DNA of 64,000 nucleotides from NCBI RefSeq assembly GCF_027943255.1, contig NW_026562179.1:5644501-5708500 (forward strand), given 5' to 3'. Positions within the stretch are counted from its first letter, which is position 1. Every line of letters begins with the position of its first letter. The translations under genes and the position numbers were made by a program. Below are positions 19,193 to 31,034 of this stretch, piece after piece. This DNA is from Anastrepha obliqua. Its lineage: Eukaryota > Arthropoda > Insecta > Diptera > Tephritidae. A model generated the notes under the pieces. The model was not told the DNA's origin, made no database searches, and saw only the letters and a program-made list of their open reading frames with translations.

Positions 19193-21906
19193 GCAGCGGG
19201 TTCTACGTACCGGAATGACTCGGGTTTTTCCCGACCAAGGGCTGCCGCCCCAGTATACTAGCCCTGTCTAGTGAAACACACATCACTCTACCCCTTACGT
19301 CACAGGAGCAAACTCTCGCAGCAATCCTGCTCCAAATGCTTCTCCTCAGGGCTGGAATCGAGTCCAACCATGGGCCAGAAGTATTCTACTGCTGCGTCTG
19401 CCATAAACGGCTTCACCCGAACTCCACCTCGGTTAGGTGCAACAAGTGCAACGGGTGGAGCCACCTTAAGACCTGCTCGGGTCTTAAGTCACATAGGGAG
19501 TGGTCCACACGGTATGTGGCCACGTGTTGCTCCCGCCAGCAGGCGTCTGATGCCTCCACGGCTACTACACCCCCTGATAGGCCGGCACTACCAACCGCCA
19601 CCACCACCCACACCTCCACGGTGCGGAGCCTATCTGAGCAACACAACTCCCCCTCCTTCCTGCTCCAATCCCAGTGCGCAACATCAGGCCGCAACAACCA
19701 CAGTGGATTGTGCAGCAGGTGCAACGTCGACAACCCCACGCGTCCCTCACCCCCCGATTCACACAGACCTCACCGAGAAGCTTCAAGCTTCTCCAATTCA
19801 ACTGTAACGGACTAACGAGTAAGGTCGACGAGATAGTTGACTTTATGAGCCGGCACAGTATCCCTGTCAAGCCCGACGAAGCACAACGACAAGGTGGCTA
19901 TCACCTTCAACGGTTGTACCTCGTCGGACCCGAAGAGATGCGCGAGCTATTTTAGCCGGCTTTTCATACTGCATCCTCCGAGCGACAGAACCAAACGTCG
20001 TGCTACCAGAAGCCTGCACAAACTGACGAACGACAGTGCGCCACTTACTTTCTTCGGTGATGAGGTTCAGGGGGCCATCAACAAGTCGAAATCATCGAAA
20101 GCCATTGGCCCTGACGGTTTAAACGCGCTGGTGCTGAAACATCTGGGACCCCTGGGAGTAGGATTCCTCACCAGGGTTTTCAATCTGTCCATGGCCACTC
20201 TCATCATCCCTGACAAGTGGAAAGCAGGGAGTGTGGCCCCACTACTGAAACCTGGGAAACCCGCCAACCAAGGGGAGTCTTATCGGCCGATAACTCTCCT
20301 TTCCCCAGTAGTGAAGACACTTGAAGCCCTCCTACTCCCTCTCTACACGAAACACCTGGCCCCAGCCCCACATCAGCACGGTTTCCGACGAGTGCACAGC
20401 ACCACCACTGCACTCACCGCCATAAACGCCCAAATAAATCGCGGGCTTAACCAAAACCGCCCCTGCGAGACGACTGTCCTAGTAGCGTTGGACTTGAAGA
20501 AGGCTTTCTATACAGTCAGTCACTCCACGCTACTAGATGACATTTATCAGTCGACACTCCCGCCAGGGCTGAAGAGGTGGTCCGCGAACTATCTAAGCGG
20601 TCGGCACTCGTCAGTGATATTTCGAGATCAAACGTCAAAGCAGAGAAAGATTAAGAAAGGTGTACCGCAGGGTGGTGTCCTTTCTCCCTTGCTTTTCAAT
20701 TTCTACATCTCGAAGCTCCCCCAACCACCAGCGGGAGTTTCCCTGATCTCATACGCTGACGACTGCACGATAATGGCATCGGGCAATGACATCGATGGCC
20801 TGTGTTCCAAAGTGAACAGCTACCTCACCGACCTTTCTCGCTTTTTCACTGCGAGGAATCTCCAACTCTCCCCCACCAAGTCCACGGCGAACCTATTTAC
20901 CACCTGGACAAAGGACGTCAAGCTGTCCCTTAAGGTTAAAGTCGATGATACACCAATTCCGACGGTAAACAACCCCAAAATTTTGGGATTAACCTTCGAC
21001 AACTTGCTCTCCTTCTCTGCGCACACAACCGCAATTGCCACTAAAGTCCAAAATCGCAACAAGGTCCTCAAATCGCTGGCCGGCAGCACTTGGGGCAAAG
21101 ACAAAGAACTGTTGCTTTCGACATTTAAGGCAATTGGCCGGCCGGTTCTCAACTATGCTGCGCCTGTCTGGTCGCCTGGAACTAGTGATTCGCAGTGGAC
21201 AAAGCTACAGACTTGTCAAAATACCGCCATTCGGACAGCGACCGGGTGCCTCCTGATGTCACCTATCCAACACCTACATGACGAGGCACAAATGCTCCCA
21301 GTAGTGGAGCATAACAAACTGCTCAGCAAGCAGTTTCTGCTTGGATGCTACCGTAGGTTTCACCCCTGCTGACACTTGCTTGAGCCTGAGCCGCCTCCTA
21401 GGCACGTCACGAGACATCGCCTAGACTACGCTGACGAAATCCAGGACAAAACTGACCGCAACCTACTGGACCGGACAGTATTTAGACAGTCAATAAACGG
21501 CATTCACCGGGAGACCGTTACGACCTTCATGAACTCCCGTCCCGTGAATGCCGTAATCGGAGTCCAACCACCACCTATTGCAGATAAAGAGTTCCAGCTT
21601 CCCCGTGAGACTCGTCTAACACTGGCACAACTACGTTCTGGATACTGTAGCAGATTAAACCCCTACATATCCAGAATCGACCCCGACATACCAAACTCAT
21701 GTCCGGCATGTGAAGGTACCCCGCACGACACTAACCACCTCTTCACATGCCCCCTCAAACCGACTCATCTAACCCCCCTCCCCTCTGGACCCAACCTGTC
21801 GAAACAGCATGTTTCCTGGGCCTACCCCTAGATGAGCTAGACGAAGACGAACGATGATGTGCCTACACTGACAGGGCTACCTATGCTGTCAAAACAACAA
21901 CAACAA
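19193..21906 (+). mobile_element. Zinc-finger/RT non-LTR element, endonuclease deleted
   Basis: A 2.7-kb insertion with a 12-13 bp TSD and a 3' tail of CAA repeats (21893-21906). It carries one damaged ORF: an N-terminal zinc-finger region, the start of the endonuclease, then RT. It has no RNase H. The clade is uncertain (I/Jockey-related rather than LOA). Codon use is markedly GC-richer than the neighbours, suggesting recent arrival or different age. The 5' end at 19193 may be complete. Confidence 0.87.
19336..21831 (+). pseudogene. Zinc-finger/endonuclease/RT polyprotein, broken
   Basis: 19336-19815: a Cys/His finger (YCCVCHKRLHPNSTSVRCNK and GWSHLKTC). 19674-19955: endonuclease start (FKLLQFNCNGLTSKVDEIVD), joined by a large deletion to the pre-RT region at about 19880. 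19894-21372: a 492-codon RT frame with SSKAIGPDGLNAL, LVALDLKKAFYTV (motif A; the usual D after F is Y), KKGVPQGGVLSPLLFNFYIS and ISYADDCTIMAS. A TGA at about 21370 separates the C-terminal frame (21376-21831), which has a CPACEGTPHDTNHLFTC box. The missing endonuclease and the stop make it inactive, though the RT is well preserved. Confidence 0.87.
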
Positions 21907-21926
21907 CCCCATGTCTTGCCAAAGGT

Positions 21927-23826
21927 TCACTTACACTGCCAGAAGACTTTTAGTGTTCGAGTGACCTTCTGCTCTACGTTTGTCTTCCAGGTGAACTTAC
22001 AATATAGGATTACCCCTAAGTATTTGACCTCTGAAAACAGTTGCAGTTGCAAACCTTCCGCATTGCGTTTTCTAGTGAAAAGTACCAAGGAACTTTTTAT
22101 AGGATTCTCCGAAAGGCCACGAAATTCGCACCATTGAACAATCTTGTTTAGGGCTACCTGCCTTTTATTACATATAGCTACTAGTGACGGTTCTGAAATT
22201 AGTTCGCACACATCGTCTGCGTAGGCTTGGACGTGTCCAATTTCCTGCAGATTTTTAAGAAGAGAGTCCACAAAAAAGCATCAAAGTAGGGGAGGAAGTA
22301 AATCCCCTTATGGACAGCCGTTCTTAACCCTCACCTTGACTTCTTCAGCGCTTCCTCCGTCTGTGATAAGCAGACTCTTGGATAGCATAGAGTGAATCCA
22401 TCTGACAATGATTTCTTCTACTTCATGCCTTCTGATAGAAGAGGACATAGAATCAAAGGTAACATTGTCAAAAGCTCCTTCACTGACCACAAACACACCA
22501 AGAGTGTACTCTCTTGTTTCCAACCCTATTTCGATGATGCTGACGAACTCATCTACAGCCGATTCACAAGATTTTCCACTTTGATAAGGGTGTTGTCTGA
22601 CATTGCGAGGGTTGCGACTTAGAACTCTCGTCCTATTGTGCTTTTCGGCCATATGTTCCAAACTTTTAAGCATAAACGATGTAAGACTTATAGGTCTGAA
22701 ACTTTGAGTTAACTATCCTAGATGCAATGAGCCAATCACGTCTACTGGTAGTTATACTGGCCTGATCAGATTGATCGATGGAGCCTTGGCCAAGAAGATT
22801 CCTGGAGCCAGGTTAATTGTGTTGAAAAAAGAAGATCGTTCACTTCTGACTTTGAGTCAGTATAACTACTATCGGCCTTGAGCAGTGAGTTCAGCTTAGC
22901 CGCCCAACCCCTTTGGAGCACCTTGCACAACCTTCTCCAGTTCACTGCAGAAGGTTCTATAAGAGTCCAATTTTGATGATCTAATTTTCTTCTTATATTC
23001 CCTCCTCAGTTCACCGTAGGTAGTACAGTCCGCTTCCAATTGAGTTTTAAGAGCTTTGTAGAGAAGTTTTTGGAGTTTTGAAAGTTCAGCATTCCACCAA
23101 GAGGATGCCTCACCCTCTCTTCTCCTACGTTTCGAGCACACTTTCTCATAACTCTCAATTAAAATTCGCCCTACTGAGCTTTTGGCTTCTTCAATCGCAG
23201 TTATCGTCCGGACTTTGGGAACATCAAGGATTCACTCTTTAATGAGATCATCATATATCTGCTTTTTGAGGATTTCGGCCTGCTGGCGTCGAGGTTGTCA
23301 AGCGGCAAGCTTAAACTGTATTTGACGATGGTCCGACAGGGAATCTTTATTGAGTACTTTCAAACCAGTGATATTATCAGATATTTTGTAGTTTGTTAAT
23401 GTCATATCAATCACTTCTAGTCTCCTTCTGGTTATGAAAGGCAAGCTGGTGCTAAAGTTCCGTATAACTAAGCGAGATGACAGAATGAAGTCCATGAGCG
23501 TATGCCCCCTGAAGTTACATTTTGTGCTTTCCCAGAGAGTTTTCTGTGAATTTGCATCACATCCCAAAATAAGACCTAATCTCATGGATTCAGCGTATTT
23601 TACGACATCCATAGCCTTTTTCTATGGGTTGAGAGAGAATAGAGTCGCAGGGAAAATAAGCCGAAAAAACGATTGTCTCTACCTCTTTACCCTCTAGCCG
23701 ATACTTTATCTTAGCTGCAAGTAAGTGCAACAGAATACAACTGACGGTTTTTGGCATAATGATACACGTACGCGGACAAACCTCTTCCTTTTTATAAAGG
23801 ACAGACCCCCACTTTATATCTCCCAA
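21927..23826 (-). pseudogene. LOA-2 ORF2: endonuclease and RT, broken
   Basis: Endonuclease N-terminal part 23590-23826 (CPRTCIIMPKTV), catalytic part 23298-23612 (LGLILGCDANSQKTLWES and SLSDHRQIQFKL), then linker and RT. RT motif A has VVSEGAFD where VDIEGAFD is expected, so the first active-site Asp is replaced. At least four frame breaks occur. Gene order and spacing match the intact LOA-1 ORF2. Confidence 0.82.
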
Positions 23827-23979
23827 GCCCTCCTTTAAAAACTGGCATCGCAGCCACAGTTTTTGTTAGCGATTTGAGCGATTGAGAGTTGAGCATTGTA
23901 CCTTCAAGATATCATGCTCGATTCTCATTCGCTCGAAATGAGGAGCATCTTTCGACTTCCCTACAGCTTCCAAACTTGA

Positions 23980-24782
23980 CTATCGACAAAGTCCAACTGT
24001 TTGAGACAATTGGACCTGTCCATCGACACAGATCTCTATCATCATACCACTAGCAGCTGCTGCAGCATATTTTCTTCCGGCGGGCGATAGGGGATCACTA
24101 GGCGGACTCTGTTTTGTGCTCGCTTCTACATTATTAGCTTCTGCAGCACTTGTTTCCCTGGGTTTGTTGGTACTACTACCAGATACTTGATTGCTGCAAG
24201 AGGCCTCTCCTGCAGTCACTGCTACCCATTATCCAAGGTTGATTCAGGTTTTTTGTTCTTCCTCCTTTTCTTCTCCCTTTTGCCAACAGGTGCGCTCGCC
24301 TTTGGTTGAGTCCAGTTGACCGGATCCGATGGGTCATCATCAGATCGGTCCCTCTTGACAGCTTCTCCTATAGGCGTGGACGAAAGCAGTAAATCCGCAG
24401 CTCCAGATTGAGTTGCATTCGGCATAGCTTCTTTTGCCGCAGCCATAGCTGTCGCTTATCTCGCCGTTTTAGCGTTCTTCTGCCTTTGTCGCTTTCTCTG
24501 CCTTTTGGACAGATTTACTCCTGAATCTGGCTCCTGTTCAGTGTCCTTTGCTACACAGGTACTTTCTGAGCGCGAACCCGGATTAAGCATAGTCCCAAAA
24601 GTCCCCGGACCTAGTACCAGCACAGGAACCATATTGGTTTTCTCGGATGCGGTGACATGGCGGACAGGGGCTATCTGCGTCATAAGTACATCTGAGTCCA
24701 CCAATTTGCTTCCCGGAACAGTCGCTTTCTTCACAGCCGTTAGAGCAATGATACTTTTCAGATCTACATCCGAATTAACCAT
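23980..24782 (-). pseudogene. LOA-2 ORF1 remnant
   Basis: Three consecutive minus frames: 24456-24782, including the basic motif LSKRQRKRQRQKNAKTAR (the counterpart of LTARQIKRRRQK in LOA-1), 24222-24446 and 23980-24219. The middle is serine/proline rich. The C-terminal domain present in LOA-1 is missing, so ORF1 is truncated before ORF2. Confidence 0.7.
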
Positions 24783-24830
24783 ATTACTTTGGTCCGAAGA
24801 AGATAGCGTAAGAGCGCTGAGACGTAAATG

Positions 24831-25106
24831 AGCTGTGTAGATCCCTAGTGTTCTGTTTTAACTCAATAATCTCTCCTTCTTTGTCGTTTGACAATATTAT
24901 ATATAGGGATATTACTGTATTAATTAGCAGGATAACCTCGCGCAGGATGTAATTCTTCCCCATTCACTAGCAGTATTGGCTTAGTAGAGGCTATGGCTGA
25001 CAGGAACCTACTGTAATGCTCTTATCCAAGCCCTGTATTTGATCTCACAAGCAGTCATAGTAAACCCTTAGAACCACTTATGCCATGAGGACAAACAACT
25101 TGAACC
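24831..25106. other. Unassigned stretch between LOA-2 and RTE fragment
   Basis: No frame or family was recognised. It may hold the 5' UTR of LOA-2. Confidence 0.4.
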
Positions 25107-25682
25107 CTCATTCCGATGATGAACGAGGACAAAACGAAGTACCTCCTGTCTTCAAACAAAGAGTCGGCGCACTCGCGTATCGGCACCCCCCTCACTGTTG
25201 GCAGTTGTGATTCGAAGTTGTAAAAGACTTCATTTATTTAGGAACCAGCACTTCCACCGATATTAATGTCAGCCGTGAAATCCAACGGAGAATCTATCTT
25301 GGCAACAAGACTAAGTAGTCAATTGAGAAGTAAAGTCCTATCTCGACGAAATAAACTAGCACTCTACAAGGCTCTCATCATGCCCGTCCTAACGTATGGC
25401 GCAGAAGCTTGAACGATGACAATATCTGATGAGGCGTCATTTGGAGTGTTTGAAATAAAGATTTTGATTCTGTGGAAGATTTTTGGACCTTTGCACGTTG
25501 GCTACGGCGAATTTCGTAAGCAATGGAACGATGAACTGTATGAGTTTTACGACGACATAGACATAGCGCAGCGAATAAAGATCCAGCGGCTACGTTGGCA
25601 GGGTCATGTCGTCCGAATGGATACAAAAGCCCGTAAATCGTACATAATCGCGTAAATCATGCCAATTAACAGAAGAAGAACT
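25107..25682 (+). mobile_element. RTE-like fragment, 3' end
   Basis: A 5'-truncated copy starting in the post-YADD region (NEDKTKYLLSSNK). It runs through the conserved C-terminal region (IKIQRLRWQGHVVRMDTKA), then a deletion, and ends with ccaattaacagaagaagaac, the same type of AAG-repeat tail as the complete element. Several frameshifts occur. Confidence 0.88.
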
Positions 25683-26040
25683 TAGTGTTTTTGTGTTAGT
25701 TCTGTGTTTTTTTTTTTCTTCTTTTTGTCGTTAGCAAGTTAATACTTGTTAGTTTTCTAATTTTGTACTATTTTGCTTAAACTTGTCTCTTTTATTCGAA
25801 TCCATTTTTCTATTTTATTTCTCCTTGTGTTATTTCATTTTATATAACTTTTGTTTTATTTTGAATTTGAGTTTTGTAATCTATTCCTCTTATTTTTTCT
25901 TACTGCTAATTTATTTATTTTTTACTAGTCCATTTATTAATTTTGTATTGCCGATTGCTAACTCATTTCTAGTTTATTTAGCCGTTAATTTCAGTAATTT
26001 TTGTTTCGTGGATTGTGTGCAAAATTTATTTATTTTTTAT
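25683..26040. other. T-rich stretch, possible LTR/leader
   Basis: Strongly T-rich on the plus strand, with no coding frame of substance. It directly precedes a Gypsy gag remnant and could be its LTR or leader, but I see no second LTR copy to prove this. Confidence 0.4.
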
Positions 26041-26670
26041 TATTGCCACAATCGCGAGGTTTCGCGAACCGATGACAACAATAGCTAACGAAAGGCCAAA
26101 ACAAAAACATGAATTAGCCTTGATGGCGACTGCAGATAGCGACTGTGTCCAAGTTGGAAGCTGAGGAGTTATCGACGAAAAAGAGGAGAAGGCAGAGGCT
26201 GCAAGACCTTCACCAGGTTTAGTCATGATAATGATTAAAGCTGGATTTTCGCAAATGCAATCGAAAATGTCTTCAATATCAGCGGAAATGTCATCGCAAC
26301 AAATGTTAGCTGAGTTATCGTTTAAGTTAGATGCGCAGCTGGAAAAACAGGATGCACGTATATCCAAGTTAGAAGCTGAGAATACACATATGAAGTCGCA
26401 ACTGGAAACCATTGAGGTTGTGGTAAATGCTGTGAAGACACATATGAGGTTACAACTGGAAATAATTGAGGCTAAGGTTGGTTGGTGAGGACTCGCCTTT
26501 TTGGATTGCAATTGAATCGTCCGAATATGTTAACCAATGTTCCGAAACTAAAAGCACTATCATTCGACGGCACTGCACCATTCCCGATATTTAAGCTCCG
26601 GTTTGATATCTTAATCAACTGGAATAGTACTTCATACCTACCTAAAATTTCCTGAAGTTTTTGACTTGTG
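26041..26670 (+). pseudogene. Gypsy-like gag remnant (coiled coil and gag core)
   Basis: 26060-26488 encodes an N-terminal region with a coiled coil (AELSFKLDAQLEKQDARISK), rich in heptad-like leucine and isoleucine. After a frame change, the gag core start LKALSFDGTAPFPIFKLRF follows at about 26540-26610, matching the families at 14.2 and 42.2 kb. It is truncated by the start of the duplicated unit at 26671. Confidence 0.75.
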
Positions 26671-26966
26671 GGCCAAAGAATACCAAGATCTCAAAGAGGG
26701 TTCCTGGGGCTAAAGGGGTAAAATAATATCAGCTTTCTGTATGTATTCTACTTAGAAGCCAACCTCTAATTATTATTAAATATGCTGACACCGTTATCTG
26801 GATATTATTGAGTGTAACAATCAATAAGCTGACATCCGGTACGCATCGGGCGATCGTGTGCCATTTCAGCGAAACTCCAACCCGTGTGAATGTCCCAATG
26901 ATTTGGATGACCTGCCTGGAAGCGTGATCAGTTATGTTTGTTGTGGGAACAGCCCATGACAACTTA
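26671..26966. other. Unassigned flank of the mariner (copy 1)
   Basis: No recognised family. Short frames on the minus strand (26729-26983) are not supported as genes. The same DNA lies at 31031-31326 in copy 2. Confidence 0.4.
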
Positions 26967-26968
26967 TA

Positions 26969-27180
26969 CAAGGTGAAGTTCAATATAAAAAGACTGAGCT
27001 TAAATAGAAACGGCAGGACCTTTGTTCGGATAACTTCTATTTATTCAAAACAGTTCCCTCTGGCCTCAATACACTGCTTTGCTCGATGTAAAAGCTTTTC
27101 GAAGGGGTTTTTCAAGTTATTGACCGGAAGGTTCTTCAGGATGTCGGTACAAGCCTTTTGGATGGCCTCTACAGTCATCG
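26969..27180 (-). pseudogene. mariner 3' end and transposase C-terminus (copy 1)
   Basis: It starts at TA with the inverted end CAAGGTGAAGTTCAATATAA. The minus frame 27041-27180 encodes the transposase tail (MTVEAIQKACTDILKNLPVN, ending in ARGNCFE and a stop), typical of DD34D mariners. It is repeated at 31329-31540. The opposite end of this mariner lies at 41917-41952. Confidence 0.8.
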
Positions 27181-27461
27181 ACCAAAAAGAGAAGAAGGCA
27201 GAGCCTCCAAGACCGTCACCAGGTTTAGACATGATAATGATTATAGCTAGACTTTTGCAAATGGAATCGAAAATGTCCCCAATATCAGCGGAAATGGCAT
27301 CGCAACAAATGTTAGCTGAGTTGTCGTTTAAGTTAGATGCGCAGCTGAAAAAACAGGATACACGTATATCCAAATTAGAAGGTGTCTTACATATGAAATC
27401 GCAACTGGAAACGATTGAGATTGTGGTAAATGCTGTGAAGACACATATGAGGTCGCCACGT
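27181..27461 (+). pseudogene. Gypsy gag coiled-coil fragment inside mariner (copy 1)
   Basis: About 90% like 26170-26480 by eye (AELSFKLDAQLKKQDTRISK). It is fused directly to the mariner C-terminus on one side and an RTE fragment on the other. Repeated at 31541-31821. Confidence 0.8.
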
Positions 27462-27992
27462 ACGCTTCTAGTGTATTAGATCTACGCGTCTAGTGTATTA
27501 GATGTACGTTCGATGTGAGGACCCAACATCGACTCGGATCATTACCCTGTTGCAGCCAAACTGCGCACACGCCTCTGTGCAGCAAAAAACGTCCATCTAC
27601 CTACGCAAAGAATGTTCAACATCGAAAAGCTGCAATCACAACAGACAGCCAGAAGATTCGCCACTCGACTCTCCCTCCTTCTCTCCGCCGCCGAAGAAGA
27701 AATCGGATTCCGGAGAGCCCGAAAAAACAATTGGTCCAACGTGGAATGTCATGCTGCCGCTGAAAGAAAGGATGGCGCCTATAGAACCACGCTGCGATCG
27801 GGCGCAACGCGAGCCACGTGGGATCGTTACCAAAAGCTAAGAAAGGAAGTGAGACGTATTATCAGAAAGAAGAAACGAGAGGCCGAAAAACGTGAGTGCG
27901 AGAAGCTTGAGATGCTGGCCAATAGGAACAACGACCGAAAATTCTACCAGAAAGATCGGCGACTTACAGAAGGTTTTAAGACCAAGGCGTTC
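27462..27992 (+). pseudogene. RTE-like internal fragment (copy 1)
   Basis: Corresponds to 36435-37000 of the intact element, the end of the endonuclease and linker (RLSLLLS, then AAEEEIGFRRARKNN). It has a deletion of about 60 bp, and the first ~20 bp (ctagtgtattagat) are duplicated. Repeated at 31822-32352. Confidence 0.85.
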
Positions 27993-28181
27993 ATTATCAT
28001 TTATTACCACACAACCATCTCTGAAACGTGTTAGCCCTCATAAACTCTGGCAGATAGACAATCATCGCCATAAACTTTTTTCATCAATTCAAATGTTTCG
28101 GTAAACGTTTTACCGATTTTAAAACAAAATTTGATATTAGCTCTTTGTTCGAAACTCATATTTTACCGATGACGCACACAT
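27993..28181 (-). pseudogene. mariner transposase N-terminus (copy 1)
   Basis: The minus frame 28045-28160 reads MSFEQRANIKFCFKIGKTF and FELMKKVYGDDCLSARVYEG, an HTH_48-type DNA-binding start of mariner transposases. A frameshifted TRFRDGC piece follows. Repeated at 32353-32541. Copia is inserted immediately upstream. Confidence 0.82.
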
Positions 28182-28186
28182 ACTGA

Positions 28187-29801
28187 TGTTAGAGTTATCT
28201 ATACATTCAAAGCTTTAGCCATAATAGTTCATACGTGGCAACTCTCCTGTGAACTTATATTATCGTTAATTAAAGTTACTTTCGATACATTTTTGTATCA
28301 CTACCTTTTTATCTGTCAGCATATAATTTTCTTTCCATTACCACGCAACAAAGAAACATTTAAGGTTACTAACGTGCAAATTCTATTGTACAAAATGACA
28401 AAATCTAAATATTCAATAGCGACAATTATTTTAACTGACGCTACAAAATGCAAATGCTGCTGAATGAAAAAGGTGTATGGAAGCGATATATCAGGAGATG
28501 CCAAGTCCAGTATCATCACAGTGGACAGAAACAGATCAAAGGGCTCACTCTGAAAAAATACAGCATATAAGGAACTGCGAAACAGCGAAGGCTGCGTGGA
28601 GTGCTTTAAAAGAATTTCGCGAAAAAGACACACCAGGAAATCGAGTAAGCATTTTAAGAATGATTATGAGGCAGAAACTTGAAGAAGGTGGGAATGTCGA
28701 AGAGCACGTAAATAAGTTGAATGAGTTATTTCAAAAGTTATTGGCTCTAGGTGGCGAAATAGAGCCGGAATTTTTTATGAGTGCTACATTATTAGGCTCG
28801 TTACCGGAAAGTTACGATAATCTCACAACCGTGCTTGAAGCTCGCAACGAAGAATTGGCATCGAGTTTGGTATGATCAAAGGTAATTTCTAAGTAACGCC
28901 GAATAGAAAGAGACAGAAATAGTAAGCCGGAAATTGCGTTAAAAACAGTGAGTAACAAGAAACGAGTGTGTTATTTTTGTAATGAACAAGTCAAAAAAAT
29001 GGTTAGCAAAGAAGGAACATAAAGAAAAGGCAAATTTGGTTGAAAGTGTCAATACAGAGCAATATTTATTCAGCACATCAGCTGAATTCAGGATGCATTC
29101 AGGAGCGACATGCCATATTGTAGGGAATAAAGAACATTTTATAAATTTTAATCCAAACCTCCATGAAATTGTTTTTGTTGCAAGCGGTCAACGAGTACTA
29201 GCCACAGGCAAAGGAACGGCAGCCATCAATTTTATAAATAAATTCGGGAACCAAGTATTAGTCAATATTGCGGATGTATTGTATTGTATTGATGTATGTA
29301 ATAAATGGTAACTTAATTTCTGTAAAACAACTCACAGCAAAGGTTGTGAAATAATTAAAGATAAAAATCATGTTGCTGTTGCTTATATCGATGGAACCGC
29401 TACAAATTGCGAACATTGAATATGATTTACAGTGCTGAGAACCGTTATTTAACTTATAGTCAAGGGTGTGCTCACGAATGGCACAAAAGGCTCGATCATA
29501 GAGAAATTAAGGCAGTCAGAACTTTATCAACTGGAAACCTTGTAGAAGGTGTAAAATTTCAGAAATGCAGCAAGCGGTTGCAAAAATATCTTAAATTGTG
29601 AGGTATGCTTAGAAGGAAAAATGAGCAGAATGAAATTTCCTCAATCTTCAAAATAAAAAAAAAATTTGAAAAAATATTAATTAGTTTTTTTTTATAGCCG
29701 ATCCAAAAATCAAATTTTACATGGCCCATCCGTACAAAAGAAGTACTTGATTTAGTACATTCAGACGTTTGCGGTCCTATGCAAACTACCTCACCATCAG
29801 G
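28187..29801 (+). mobile_element. Copia element, 5' part (copy 1 of duplication)
   Basis: 5' LTR 28187-28350 (internally deleted), gag (28477-28875 and upstream), protease (28982-29311), pre-integrase (29407-29601), up to the hAT insertion at 29802. It contains a 157-bp segment of the protease region that copy 2 has lost. In this copy the frame runs on past the active-site region to LVNIADVLYCIDVCNKW. Confidence 0.9.
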
Positions 29802-30686
29802 CAGTGGCGGATCCAGGATTTCATAAAGGGGGGGGTCCGGGGTATTTTAGAAGGGTGTTTTTATTAAAAATCAATTTCGTGAATAAAATATGGCATTATT
29901 CGCGCTGCATGTCGTGACTAGCCGATGAAAAAACTAATAGCTCTAGATATCTTGTAAAAAAAATTCTAAAAATAGTAAAGGACTTTGATTCAAAATTACA
30001 AGAATAATTGGCGGTTTTTATACATCGTGGCACACCTTCATAAATAATTACGCCTATTTAAGATACAATATATTATAACATGTGTTGGAGCCAAATTGCA
30101 ATTCAACCATGTATAGTTTAAGTACGAAAAAAATATCAACCCTGTTTGTAACTTCTTTACTTCTTCTTCTTGTATTAATGCTTACTGTGACTCAATTCAC
30201 TCCAATAAAGTTCTTCAAACGAAACGGTCGTGTTTATATATAATATTATATATTTAATTGCGCTTTTCTCTAACAACATGTGTTGCTATATAACGGCAAG
30301 AAAGTTACCATGAAAGAGCCGTTGCAGCTTTTCCTTATCGTAACGGCGACACCCTGTGTACTGTTAACTCGAAATTTTAAATAGCGCGCCAACGAAATCG
30401 CGATGACGGCGCCGAGTGATTTTTCCCTAAGTTTTTTTGGTGAATAACTAGGCTATCTTTAAACATGCATGAACATGCTTCTATTCTTTTGTTTCTTTCA
30501 ACGAGCAGAATACATTGTGTCGAGCATTTGTTGACAAGTAGTTAATGTGATTGTTAATACGCCTCCTAACATGAAGAGAACATTATTTTCTTATTTCGAG
30601 CGCCTTGATCCAGAATCAGAACCAAAAATAAAAAAGAAGGAAAAACAGGTAAAGTTAAAAATTTGTATCCAAGAACAGTCAGTGTA
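29802..30686 (+). mobile_element. hAT-like element, left part (copy 1)
   Basis: It begins CAGTGGCGGATCCAGG after the target word ccatcagg. It includes the candidate first exon (MKRTLFSYFERLDPES) at about 30571-30648. It is cut by the Tc1-like element at 30687 and then by the duplication junction. See copy 2 for the complete structure. Confidence 0.85.
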
Positions 30687-31034
30687 CAGTTGGTGCTCAA
30701 ATTAATAGAATCACTATGAAAAATTCAAGTTTCAGCCATTTAACTGATAATAATCAAAGAATAGTCTATTTTTAATATGTTGTTTATTAAATTTCTATAA
30801 TACGACAAAAACAATATTCAAACCACCCTCGTGCAGCAATTAAAACCGGAATCCTTTTGGGTATGCTTTCAACGCATTTTAAGCAGTTTGTTTTTATTTG
30901 GTCGTCATTTTTCCAAATATTTTGCAGTCTTTCGCTCAGTTGTTCTTTATTTGTAATATTATCTTTCGATATTTCTGTCTTTGTTGACTCTTAAAGGCTC
31001 TCAATTAGATTGAGGTCTGGTGAGTTTCCTGGCC
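30687..31034 (-). mobile_element. Tc1-like element, left part (copy 1)
   Basis: Inverted end CAGTTGGTGCTCAAATTAAT after TA (30685-30686). The minus frames encode the transposase end (LNWPGNSPDLNLIESL is completed in copy 2). It is truncated at the tandem-duplication junction. Confidence 0.85.

Larger units (their letters stand above)
21907..24830 (-). mobile_element. LOA-2 element, 5' part (RT, endonuclease, ORF1)
   Basis: Continuation of 18139-19192. Minus strand from the left: RT C box (HVQAYADDVCEL, 21927-22271), motif A/B frame 22308-22673 (GVFVVSEGAFDNVTF, NGCP), linker (SSWWNAELSKLQKLL, 22896-23141), endonuclease (23298-23826) and ORF1 remnants (23980-24782). It belongs to the same group as LOA-1 but is a distinct family by sequence. 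The 5' boundary near 24830 is uncertain. Confidence 0.82.
26671..31030. repeat. Tandem duplication, copy 1 (4,360 bp)
   Basis: Matches 31031-35376 at a constant offset of 4,360 up to about 29186. Copy 1 carries a 137-bp deletion near 29640 (between TCAA repeats) that copy 2 lacks. Scattered single-base differences are few; I noted about half a dozen. The 5' break (gtgggccaaagaat) and the 3' break (cctggccaattaag) share ggccaa, and the junction at 31031 reads cctggccaaagaat. Confidence 0.97.

Noticed and set aside
19271..19807. 178-codon proline/threonine-rich ORF
   Set aside because: Out-of-frame shadow of the GC-rich zinc-finger ORF at 19336-19815.
27502..27840. 112-codon ORF duplicated at 31862 and extended at 36453
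   Set aside because: Alternative frame of the RTE linker. It recurs only because the RTE DNA recurs.
28316..28633. 105-codon minus-strand ORF (also at 32676)
   Set aside because: Antisense shadow over the Copia leader and gag. No domain.
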